This document shows, in pieces, positions 1 through 5,435 of a DNA stretch of 10,063 nt. The stretch covers positions 1 to 10,063 of the forward strand of contig CAYMXO010000061.1 in assembly GCA_964394445.1 (NCBI GenBank), given 5' to 3'. Under the pieces are notes generated by a model that was not told the DNA's origin, did no database searches, and worked only from the letters and a program-made list of their open reading frames with translations. The translations under genes and the position numbers were made by a program. Within the stretch, counting starts at the first letter, position 1, and each line of letters starts with the position of its first letter. This DNA comes from Thiopseudomonas sp964394445 (GTDB lineage Bacteria; Pseudomonadota; Gammaproteobacteria; Pseudomonadales; Pseudomonadaceae).

Positions 1-47
1 CCGGCATGATTTCTGTACGAAGGGGCTTGCCCCCTGAGAAACCATCC
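1..47 (+). repeat. REP-like repeat, copy cut by window edge
   Basis: Bases 13-47 contain the hairpin GGGGC-TT-GCCCC (22-33) followed by TGAGAAACCATCC. The reverse complement of this block matches 4011-4045 almost base for base, apart from two single-base indels. The match continues weakly to CCGGCA at window base 1, which aligns with CCGGCA on the minus strand near 4050-4056. The element therefore probably continues leftward out of the window. It lies just beyond the stop of the minus-strand DUF2798 gene. That it belongs to a REP-type family is inferred from its hairpin shape and repeated intergenic occurrence. Confidence 0.7.
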
Positions 48-78
48 GTTAAAGCTTGATTCCGTAGCCCGCGAGGGA

Positions 79-312
79 TTACACCTGTGGTTTGATCACC
101 ATGCCTTCCACCAGCTTGCGGATGCGGGGTGCACCGGCCAGCACGAGCAGGAAGGCAACCGGCCAGGCCACCAGAAATGCCTTGCCCCAGCGCAACAGGA
201 AGTCGCCGCCAAGGCCAGTGTTGACCCAGGTAATGACAAAGGTCATGCCGCTGACCATGTAAAAAGACATCAGGATGGCGAATACCAGGGGGGCAAAGCG
301 GGGCTTGAACAC
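79..312 (-). CDS. DUF2798-type small inner-membrane protein
   Basis: A 77-residue protein with two hydrophobic segments, roughly residues 8-30 and 42-60, joined by a short loop with NTGLGGDFLLRW. It ends in a basic tail (PRIRKLVEG). This two-helix layout with an N-T-G-L loop and AWPVAF in the second helix is what I recognise as the DUF2798 family, whose function is unknown. The start is GTG at 310-312. It is supported by GAGGAAA (plus-strand 319-325) placed 6 nt upstream; the next in-frame ATG would fall inside the first helix. The gene is alone on its strand, with a candidate promoter at 387-414. Assignment to the family is from memory of its pattern. The membrane location is well supported by composition. 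Confidence 0.8.
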   Translation of the reverse strand: MFKPRFAPLVFAILMSFYMVSGMTFVITWVNTGLGGDFLLRWGKAFLVAWPVAFLLVLAGAPRIRKLVEGMVIKPQV

Positions 313-386
313 GTAGGGTTTCCTCGTTGGGCAGGCAGAGTCGGTAGCGCCGCGGGTGCGGCGGTGCGCCGTCGTCAGTTAATGCT

Positions 387-414
387 ATGGTAATGTAAAT
401 TTCAGAACAGACAA
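387..414 (-). promoter_or_regulatory. Candidate sigma70 promoter for the DUF2798 gene
   Basis: On the minus strand TTGTCT (-35, plus 409-414) and TACCAT (-10, plus 387-392) are 16 bp apart, each 4/6 to consensus, in an AT-rich patch of an otherwise GC-rich spacer. The -10 overlaps a direct repeat TAATG-N6-TAATG (380-395), 11 bp centre to centre. Function is inferred. Confidence 0.35.
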
Positions 415-448
415 TGCTGCCGCTGTGGCAGGTTGTCGCGTCCGGGTT

Positions 449-477
449 TTGCTGCTTTGGGCGGTGCTGAATAAAAG
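449..477 (+). promoter_or_regulatory. Candidate promoter for the NIF3-like gene
   Basis: TTGCTG (449-454) and TAAAAG (472-477) are 17 bp apart, with 3/6 and 4/6 matches. If used, transcription would start near 484, at the left end of the 481-550 repeat pair, so that pair would lie in the 5' leader. This is a weak call from spacing and AT content only. Confidence 0.25.
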
Positions 478-480
478 CTT

Positions 481-550
481 GCCTGTGCGAGAGGCTTGCT
501 TCGGGCCATGGTTGCGGTGGTTTTCTCAGGGGTAAGTCCCTTCGTGCAGG
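481..550. repeat. Inverted pair of degenerate REP-like repeats
   Basis: Bases 516-550 (TTTCTCAGGGGTAAGTCCC plus TTCGTGCAGG) are a third copy of the repeat at 13-47 (opposite strand) and 4011-4045 (same strand). Bases 481-511 (CCTGTGCGAGAGGCTTGC) look like a degenerate copy in the other orientation, so the two form an inverted pair. Many differences between the arms are transitions, which would still allow G-U pairing in RNA. The right arm is a confident repeat copy. The left arm is less certain. Confidence 0.55.
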
Positions 551-588
551 CAACCGTTGTGCATTGGCTTTGTGGGGGGGGAGCGCAG

Positions 589-903
589 ATGAATTACACG
601 TTCATTTTTTATGTACCCGGGTCACACCTCGAGCAGGTCAAGGCGGCGGTATTCGCTGCGGGCGCCGGCCGGCAGGGTGACTATCAACATTGCTGCTGGC
701 AGGTCTTGGGGCAGGGACAGTTTGCACCCATGCCGGGAGCCAACCCCTTTATTGGCGAGCAGGGCAAACTGGAACAGTTGCCGGAATGGCGGGTGGAAAT
801 GCTGGTGCCGCAAGCAGTGCTGGCGACGGTAATGCAAGCCTTTCGTGCAGCCCACCCCTATGAAGAGCCGGCCTATTCGGTGCTGCAGCAAGTGGCTGTC
901 TAG
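589..903 (+). CDS. NIF3/YqfO-like small protein
   Basis: A 104-residue protein matching the short stand-alone proteins annotated as NGG1p-interacting factor NIF3 or YqfO-like. These resemble the CutA/PII-like insert domain of larger NIF3 proteins. Characteristic features are GDYQHCCWQ (30-38), GQGQFAPMPGANPFIG (41-56) and the C-terminal HPYEEPAY (89-96). No enzymatic activity is established for the short form; a role in metal or ligand binding is a guess from the domain. The frame is open back to 496, but that upstream part is repeat sequence. The ATG at 589 follows a G-rich Shine-Dalgarno (GGAG, 580-583) and gives the usual family length. It appears monocistronic. Confidence 0.85.
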   Translation: MNYTFIFYVPGSHLEQVKAAVFAAGAGRQGDYQHCCWQVLGQGQFAPMPGANPFIGEQGKLEQLPEWRVEMLVPQAVLATVMQAFRAAHPYEEPAYSVLQQVAV

Positions 904-955
904 GCAACCTCCGGGATCCTGCGCTGCTGTTTTATGTTCTTGCCGTGAGTCGTTG

Positions 956-970
956 CAGTACCCTGTACTG
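956..970. promoter_or_regulatory. Perfect inverted repeat CAGTAC-CCT-GTACTG upstream of the MFS gene
   Basis: A 6-bp perfect inverted repeat with a 3-bp centre lies about 140 bp upstream of the MFS start and 50 bp after the NIF3-like stop. It overlaps a weak promoter-like pair, TTGCAG (953-958) and TTATGC (975-980), 16 bp apart. It could be an operator, since exporters of this type are often regulated. It is too short and lacks a T-tract for a terminator. Regulatory function is inferred. Confidence 0.3.
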
Positions 971-1111
971 ACGTTTATGCAGACTTGAGGTGGCGAATCC
1001 GCCGCGCAGGCCACTGGCAAGAAGATAGCCTGCTTGCTATTTTGCCGATACACTGCCGGCAAACATTCAGGGCCGGGTTTGATACGGACAGGCAGCGGGC
1101 GTGACAGGCAC

Positions 1112-2287
1112 ATGACAACATCGGGTTTTATCGTACGCGGCAGCCGCGAATACACCAAGGCAACGCTGGCGCTGTTTTGTGCCGGCTTTGCCACCTTTGC
1201 CCTGTTGTATTGTGTACAACCGTTGTTGCCCCAGCTGGCAGAGTTTTTTGCTGTTTCTTCTGCCAGCAGCAGCCTGGCACTTTCCGTGACCACTTTTGGG
1301 CTGGCCGGCGGGCTGCTGGTTTCTGGTGCGCTGAGTGAAAGCTGGGGCCGCAAGCCGGTGATGGTGGCCGCTTTGCTGCTGGCCTGTCTGCTGGGACTGG
1401 CTACGGCGCTGGTGTCGGACTGGCATGTGTTGCTGGTGTTGCGTGCGTTGCTCGGAGTTGCCCTGAGTGGCCTGCCGGCACTGGCGATGGCCTATATCGG
1501 TGAAGAATTTGACCCGGCCTCACTGCCGGTGGCGATGGGGTTGTACATTGGCGGTACTGCACTGGGCGGCTTGCTCGGCCGGCTGTTGACCGGTGTGCTC
1601 AGTGACCTCGGAGGCTGGACGCTGGCACTGGGCGGAATTGCAGCCCTGGGGTTGCTGGCCAGTCTGTTGTTTGTCTGGCTGTTGCCGCCATCACGGCATT
1701 TTGCTGCGCAACCCCTGTCCTTGCGCGGGTTGTTGGGCAACTTTTTGCAGCATCTGGGCAATCCGGACTTGCGTGTGTTGTTCTTCCTGTCGTTTCTGCT
1801 GATGGGCAGCTTTGTAGCCCTGTTCAACTATATTGGCTTCTATTTGTCCGGCGAACCCTTTGCCCTGTCCGGTACGTTGATCGGTTTGCTTTTTCTGGTT
1901 TACCTGTTTGGTATCTGGAGTTCCAACGAAGCCGGCAAACTGGTCGGCAGAAGGGGAGCCCGCCCGGTGTTGCTGGGTGCGCTGGGTGTCATGCTGGCGG
2001 GTGCACTGGTATGCCTGGTGCCATTTTTGCCGGTCATCATCGGCGGGCTGGCGTTGTTTACCATCGGTTTTTTTGCCGCCCACGCGGTGGCCAGTGCGCT
2101 GGTCGGACAGCGTGCCGGCGGTGCCCGGGCCCAGGCGTCTGCGCTGTATCTGTGTGCCTATTACCTGGGCTCCAGTGTGCTGGGCTATGCCATGGGCTGG
2201 GTCTGGCAGCACTGGGGCTGGCAACCGCTGATCGGCTGTCTCGCCGGTGCGCTTCTGCTGGCCTTTGCACGGGCCCGACAGCTATAA
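1112..2287 (+). CDS. MFS exporter, YnfM type
   Basis: A 391-residue inner-membrane transporter of the major facilitator superfamily with about twelve hydrophobic segments. It resembles E. coli YnfM closely. The N-terminal RGSREYTKATLALFCAGFAT and LLYCVQPLLP (residues 9-40), GSFVALFNYIGF in the middle, and FFAAHAVASALVGQ and LYLCAYYLGSS near the end all have direct counterparts there. An MFS motif A (GALSESWGRK, 72-81) sits in the loop between helices 2 and 3. YnfM has been linked to drug or arabinose export, but the natural substrate here cannot be read from the sequence. The frame is open back to 1034. ATG 1112 is chosen because it precedes the conserved R-G-x-x-E-Y segment; its ribosome site is weak (ACAGG). 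It has no same-strand partner, and the right flank is broken by the assembly gap. Confidence 0.9.
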   Translation: MTTSGFIVRGSREYTKATLALFCAGFATFALLYCVQPLLPQLAEFFAVSSASSSLALSVTTFGLAGGLLVSGALSESWGRKPVMVAALLLACLLGLATALVSDWHVLLVLRALLGVALSGLPALAMAYIGEEFDPASLPVAMGLYIGGTALGGLLGRLLTGVLSDLGGWTLALGGIAALGLLASLLFVWLLPPSRHFAAQPLSLRGLLGNFLQHLGNPDLRVLFFLSFLLMGSFVALFNYIGFYLSGEPFALSGTLIGLLFLVYLFGIWSSNEAGKLVGRRGARPVLLGALGVMLAGALVCLVPFLPVIIGGLALFTIGFFAAHAVASALVGQRAGGARAQASALYLCAYYLGSSVLGYAMGWVWQHWGWQPLIGCLAGALLLAFARARQL

Positions 2288-2326
2288 AAGATACTGGATT
2301 GGGTGGTGCAGTGCAGGTGGATGGTA

Positions 2327-2426
2327 NNNNNNNNNNNNNNNNNNNNNNNNNNNNNNNNNNNNNNNNNNNNNNNNNNNNNNNNNNNNNNNNNNNNNNNNNN
2401 NNNNNNNNNNNNNNNNNNNNNNNNNN
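2327..2426. other. Assembly gap of exactly 100 N
   Basis: One hundred N in a row is the customary placeholder for a scaffold join of unknown size, so real sequence of unknown length may be missing. The right flank (2427-2470) carries ACCGGT twice plus GCATCG (2437-2442) facing CGATGC (2463-2468). This hints at repetitive or hairpin DNA at the break. Nothing coding can be assigned to 2288-2326 or 2427-2539. Confidence 0.95.
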
Positions 2427-2539
2427 CGACCGGTGTGCATCGAGCTACGGGATGTACCGGTCCGATGCATATCGCGTCTGTGCTTGCGCTTGCAGGGTCA
2501 TGTTCCTGCCGTACGTGAACAGTGCCAATTTTGCGGGCC

Positions 2540-2568
2540 TTACCGGCAACTGTGGTTTTCGTTATGAT
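2540..2568 (+). promoter_or_regulatory. Candidate sigma70 promoter for the 154-residue membrane protein
   Basis: TTACCG (2540-2545) and TATGAT (2563-2568) are 17 bp apart. The -10 matches 5/6 and the -35 matches 3/6. A transcript would begin near 2575, about 22 nt before the ATG at 2597. This supports that ATG over the earlier in-frame GTG at 2522 and ATG at 2564, which would lie in or before the promoter. Confidence 0.4.
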
Positions 2569-2596
2569 ATGCGCCTTGTTTGTTTGCGAGCCTGGC

Positions 2597-3061
2597 ATGA
2601 TTACCAACGAATACGAACTGGCCTGGGTGCTCTATGGCGTGGCCGCCCTGGGCTGCTTCTGGGTCTGGACCTTCTTTACCCGCTGGATGTGGCGTTACCT
2701 GCGTGAACCGCTGTGGCTGGCTGCAGCAGTGATCCTGTTCAGCCCGACACTGGTCGACCCCAATGGCACGGCCTGGGTACCGTCACTGGCCATGGCGGCA
2801 ATGGATATCGCTTTCAAGGTCAACAACGATGCCTGGCGGGCACTGGCCGATATCATGCTCTACGGCACAGTGGCGTTTGCCCTGTATCTGGTGTTTGCGG
2901 TGGTGCGTTTTCTGGTTGAGCGCTACTGGCTCAAACCGCGACGGACAGAGCGTGCTCGTACCAGGGAAGCTGCCAGCGCAGCGCCTGAGCCAACCTTGCG
3001 TGAACTGCTGGAACAGAAGGAGCTTGAGGCTGTGGAGTCCGGTATTGTCCCCGGACGTTAG
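2597..3061 (+). CDS. Unrecognised inner-membrane protein, 154 residues
   Basis: I do not recognise a named family. The protein begins MITNEYELAWVLYGVAALG. It has hydrophobic stretches at about residues 8-27 and 38-52, and a long one near 87-112 (LADIMLYGTVAFALYLVF onward). A basic, Arg-rich segment (LKPRRTERARTREAAS) follows, then an acidic tail (LRELLEQKELEAVE) that looks helical and cytoplasmic. By the positive-inside pattern the C terminus probably faces the cytoplasm. The start is chosen from the promoter-like TATGAT just upstream and a weak GAG ribosome site 6 nt away; a GTG at 2522 would give 179 residues. It lies 137 bp upstream of the amidotransferase gene on the same strand, so co-transcription is possible but not shown. 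Confidence 0.75.
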   Translation: MITNEYELAWVLYGVAALGCFWVWTFFTRWMWRYLREPLWLAAAVILFSPTLVDPNGTAWVPSLAMAAMDIAFKVNNDAWRALADIMLYGTVAFALYLVFAVVRFLVERYWLKPRRTERARTREAASAAPEPTLRELLEQKELEAVESGIVPGR

Positions 3062-3124
3062 CGGTCTGTTTGGCCGGCATCACCGGTAATTTCAATCTCC
3101 ATGTTCGTGTTCGGGCTTGTTGTT

Positions 3125-3141
3125 GCTCCTGCTCCAGGAGC
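3125..3141. promoter_or_regulatory. Perfect hairpin GCTCCTG-CTC-CAGGAGC between membrane protein and amidotransferase genes
   Basis: A 7-bp perfect stem with a 3-nt centre lies 57 bp before the amidotransferase ATG. No T-run follows on either strand, so a classical terminator is unlikely. It could be an operator, an attenuating leader hairpin or a processing site. A weak promoter-like pair (TTGCTC 3123-3128, GATCAT 3145-3150) overlaps it. Confidence 0.3.
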
Positions 3142-3198
3142 CCGGATCATGTGAATGTGGGTTAATCAACTCAGCGCACAAGCCATCAGGAGAAAAGC

Positions 3199-3972
3199 AT
3201 GTGTGAACTGCTGGGCATGAGTGCCAACGTACCCACTGACATCGTGTTCAGCTTTACCGGCCTGATGCAGCGCGGCGGCCGTACGGGGCCGCACCGTGAC
3301 GGCTGGGGGATCGGCTTTTATGAAGGACGCGGCTTGCGCCTGTTTCAGGACCCGCAAGCCAGTGCCGATTCGGAGGTGGCGCGGCTGGTGCAGCGTTACC
3401 CGATCAAGAGTACCGCAGTGATTGGCCATATTCGTCAGGCCAACGTCGGCGCGGTCAGCCTGGCCAACACCCATCCCTTTGTGCGTGAGCTGTGGGGGCG
3501 CAACTGGTGCTTTGCCCACAACGGCCAGATGAAAGAGTTTGCCGCGCCTGCCGGCTTCTATCAGCCGGTGGGTGATACCGATAGCGAAGCGGCATTCTGC
3601 GACCTGCTCAACCGTCTTCGCGGCAGCTTCGAAGCAGCGCCCGGGCCAGACAGCATGCTGCCGGTGTTGGTCGCCGCCTGTGAAGAATATCGCGCCCAAG
3701 GCGTCTTTAACTGCCTGCTCAGCAACGGCGACTGGCTGTTCAGCTATTGCTCAACCAGGCTGGCGCACATTACCCGCCGCGCACCCTTTGGTCCGGCTAC
3801 GCTGAAAGATGCCGACCTGACCGTGGATTTTCATGCCGAAACCACTCCCGACGACGTAGTGAGTGTAATAGCCACCGAGCCCCTGACCGACAATGAAAAC
3901 TGGCAGCTATACCAGCCCGGAGAATGGATACTGTGGCGGGACGGAGAAGTCCTGGCACAGGGACAGGCGTAA
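3199..3972 (+). CDS. yafJ: Class II glutamine amidotransferase, YafJ type
   Basis: A 257-residue protein close to E. coli YafJ (255 residues) over its whole length. Cys2, directly after the initiator Met, is the expected N-terminal nucleophile once Met is removed. Other class II amidotransferase landmarks are HRDGWGIGFYEG (32-43), HIRQAN (77-82), NTHPF (90-94), FAHNGQ (105-110) and GDTDSE (125-130). The C-terminal half has ITRRAPFG and VIATEPLT, also as in YafJ. The fold hydrolyses glutamine or a gamma-glutamyl amide; the physiological acceptor or substrate is not established, and no synthase domain is fused. AGGAG (3188-3192) lies 6 nt before the ATG. It converges on the VWA gene, with only repeat DNA between. 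Confidence 0.93.
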   Translation: MCELLGMSANVPTDIVFSFTGLMQRGGRTGPHRDGWGIGFYEGRGLRLFQDPQASADSEVARLVQRYPIKSTAVIGHIRQANVGAVSLANTHPFVRELWGRNWCFAHNGQMKEFAAPAGFYQPVGDTDSEAAFCDLLNRLRGSFEAAPGPDSMLPVLVAACEEYRAQGVFNCLLSNGDWLFSYCSTRLAHITRRAPFGPATLKDADLTVDFHAETTPDDVVSVIATEPLTDNENWQLYQPGEWILWRDGEVLAQGQA

Positions 3973-4010
3973 AGATTGCCATTTTCCCTGGCGTGCAATT
4001 CTTTACAGAG

Positions 4011-4061
4011 GGATGGCTTTCTCAGGGGCAAGCCCCTTCGCACAGGTGCGTGCCGGCTCCT
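4011..4061 (-). repeat. Composite REP-like element
   Basis: On the minus strand this reads CTGTAGGAGCCGGCACGCAC, then CTGTGCGAAGGGGCTTGCCC and TGAGAAAGCCATCC. The GTAGGAGC head is the usual Pseudomonas REP start. The GGGGC-AA-GCCCC hairpin (4025-4036) is shared with 13-47 and 516-550. It is directly joined to the larger structured repeat at 4061-4221 and fills the space after the yafJ stop. REPs of this class are thought to be mobilised in trans by RAYT transposases, none of which is present here. Confidence 0.7.
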
Positions 4062-4221
4062 ACAGAAAGGCAGCATTCAACCACTGCGACAGCACCCCGC
4101 CGCAAGGCGGGGCAAAACCCTTCACCTGTACACGGCAGATTTCGGGTCGGGCAGGGCCGGAGTCAGGCATCAGCGCAGCCTGACGGAGTGTCCTGCCCGA
4201 TCCAGCCGCCGCAGCACACCC
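4061..4221 (-). repeat. Structured dispersed repeat, copy A
   Basis: The reverse complement matches 9399-9568 at about 80% identity by eye. Identical blocks include CTCCGTCAGGCTGCGCTG, GCCTGACTCCGG and GTGGTTGAATGCTGC. Two hairpins are visible. One is nested: TCGGGCAGG (4147-4155) with CCTGCCCGA (4192-4200), enclosing GTCAGGC (4162-4168) with GCCTGAC (4178-4184). The second is CCCCGCC-GCAA-GGCGGGG (4095-4112). Read in its own direction the repeat starts 26 bp after the TAG of the VWA gene and ends in a REP. The nested stem may help end transcription between the convergent genes, but no U-tract follows it. There is a run of nine C at 4219-4227 at its edge. No coding content is credible. Confidence 0.75.
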
Positions 4222-4247
4222 CCCCCCAGCACAGCCCGAAAAAACAA

Positions 4248-5426
4248 CTACCGCGACAACGCCTGCATTGCCTGTTCCAGCCCGGCTAGCGTCATGGGAT
4301 ACATTTCACCCTCAATCAGCTGCTGCACCAGACCGATGGAGCGGGTGTAGCGCCAGACATGCTCCGGGTAGGGGTTGAGCCATACCAGCTTGTCGAAGTG
4401 TTGCATGAAGCGCTCGATCCAGACATGCCCCGGCTCCTCGTTCCAGTGCTCGACACTGCCGCCGGCATGGCTCAGTTCGTAAGGCGCCATGCTGGCGTCA
4501 CCCACCAGGATTACCTTCCAGTCACTGCCGTAGGTGTGCAGCACGTCATGGGTGGGGATGCGTTCGCTGTGCCGGCGCTGGTTGTCTTTCCAGACCGACT
4601 CATAAATGCAGTTGTGGAAGTAGTAATACTCCAGGTGCTTGAACTCGGTACGGCAGGCGCTGAACAGCGCCTGGCACTGTTCGATGTGGGCATCCATGGA
4701 GCCGCCGATATCAAACAGGATCAGCAGCTTGACGGTATTGCGCCGCTCAGGGCGCATGCGGATATTCAGCAGGCCGCCATCACGGGCGGTGTGCTTGATG
4801 GTGCCGGGCAGGTCGAGCTCTTCGGCGGCACCTTCGCGGGCAAACTGGCGCAGGCGGCGCAGCGCCATCTGGATGGAGCGGGTATTGAGCTGCTCGTCCT
4901 CGTCCAGGTTTTTGTAGTCGCGCTGCTCCCAGACCTTGACCGCGCGCCCCTGGCGGTCGCCGGCCTCGCCGATGCGGATACCTTCCGGGTTGTAACCGCC
5001 GGAACCAAAAGGACTGGTGCCACCGGTACCGATCCACTTGCTGCCGCCGGCGTGCTTTTTTTGCTGCTCCTGCAGGCGTTGCTTGAAGGTCTCGATCAGC
5101 GTGTCCAGCCCGCCCAGGGACTGGATTTTTGCCCGCTCTTCCGCGCTGAGCTGGCGCATGAATTCGCGACGCAGCCATTCGTCGGGAATCAGCGCGTCGA
5201 TATGTTCCTGCAGGTTTTCCAGACCCTTGAAATAGGCGGCAAAGGCGCGGTCAAACTTGTCGTAATGGCGTTCATCCTTGACCAGCAGGGCGCGGGCCAG
5301 ATAGTAGAACTCGTCCATGTCGGCAAACACCAGGTTGCGCTCCAGCGCGGCAATCAGGTCCAGCAGCTCGCGCAGGGAGACCGGCACGCGGGCTGCGCGC
5401 AGCTCTTGAAACAGGTTCAGCAGCAT
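4248..5426 (-). CDS. CoxE-like VWA-domain protein, partner of MoxR
   Basis: A 392-residue soluble protein of the CoxE-like von Willebrand factor A type usually encoded beside a MoxR ATPase. The N-terminal half is helical (LRAARVPVSLRELLDLIAAL, residues 9-28). It is followed by a Gly-rich, glutamine/lysine-rich linker with GTGGTSPFGSGGYNPEG (133-149). The VWA domain spans roughly 230-375. Its metal-site motif is DIGGSM (239-244), with Gly where the textbook DxSxS motif has its first Ser; VGDASM (308-313) probably supplies the other loop. The family is thought to act with MoxR in chaperone-like activation of protein complexes or metal-centre assembly; the client here is unknown. The ATG is 9 bp after the moxR stop with only a weak AGGG site, so translation may be coupled. 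No signal peptide or membrane helix is visible. Confidence 0.9.
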   Translation of the reverse strand: MLLNLFQELRAARVPVSLRELLDLIAALERNLVFADMDEFYYLARALLVKDERHYDKFDRAFAAYFKGLENLQEHIDALIPDEWLRREFMRQLSAEERAKIQSLGGLDTLIETFKQRLQEQQKKHAGGSKWIGTGGTSPFGSGGYNPEGIRIGEAGDRQGRAVKVWEQRDYKNLDEDEQLNTRSIQMALRRLRQFAREGAAEELDLPGTIKHTARDGGLLNIRMRPERRNTVKLLILFDIGGSMDAHIEQCQALFSACRTEFKHLEYYYFHNCIYESVWKDNQRRHSERIPTHDVLHTYGSDWKVILVGDASMAPYELSHAGGSVEHWNEEPGHVWIERFMQHFDKLVWLNPYPEHVWRYTRSIGLVQQLIEGEMYPMTLAGLEQAMQALSR

Positions 5427-5435
5427 GGCGAAACC

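Noticed and set aside
496..588. Upstream extension of the NIF3-like protein
   Set aside because: These 31 codons are repeat sequence and intergenic DNA. The ATG at 589 has a strong ribosome site and gives the usual family length.
622..1353. A 243-codon minus-strand frame over the NIF3-like gene and the exporter start
   Set aside because: It spans two genes with clear homology on the other strand and shows no domain.
2011..2706. Open frames running through the N stretch
   Set aside because: Their length depends on N being read as coding. The parts on either side belong to the exporter or the membrane protein in other frames.
4011..4221. CRISPR array or integron attachment site
   Set aside because: There is no regular repeat-spacer pattern, no cas or integrase gene, and the units are REP-like hairpins of differing size.
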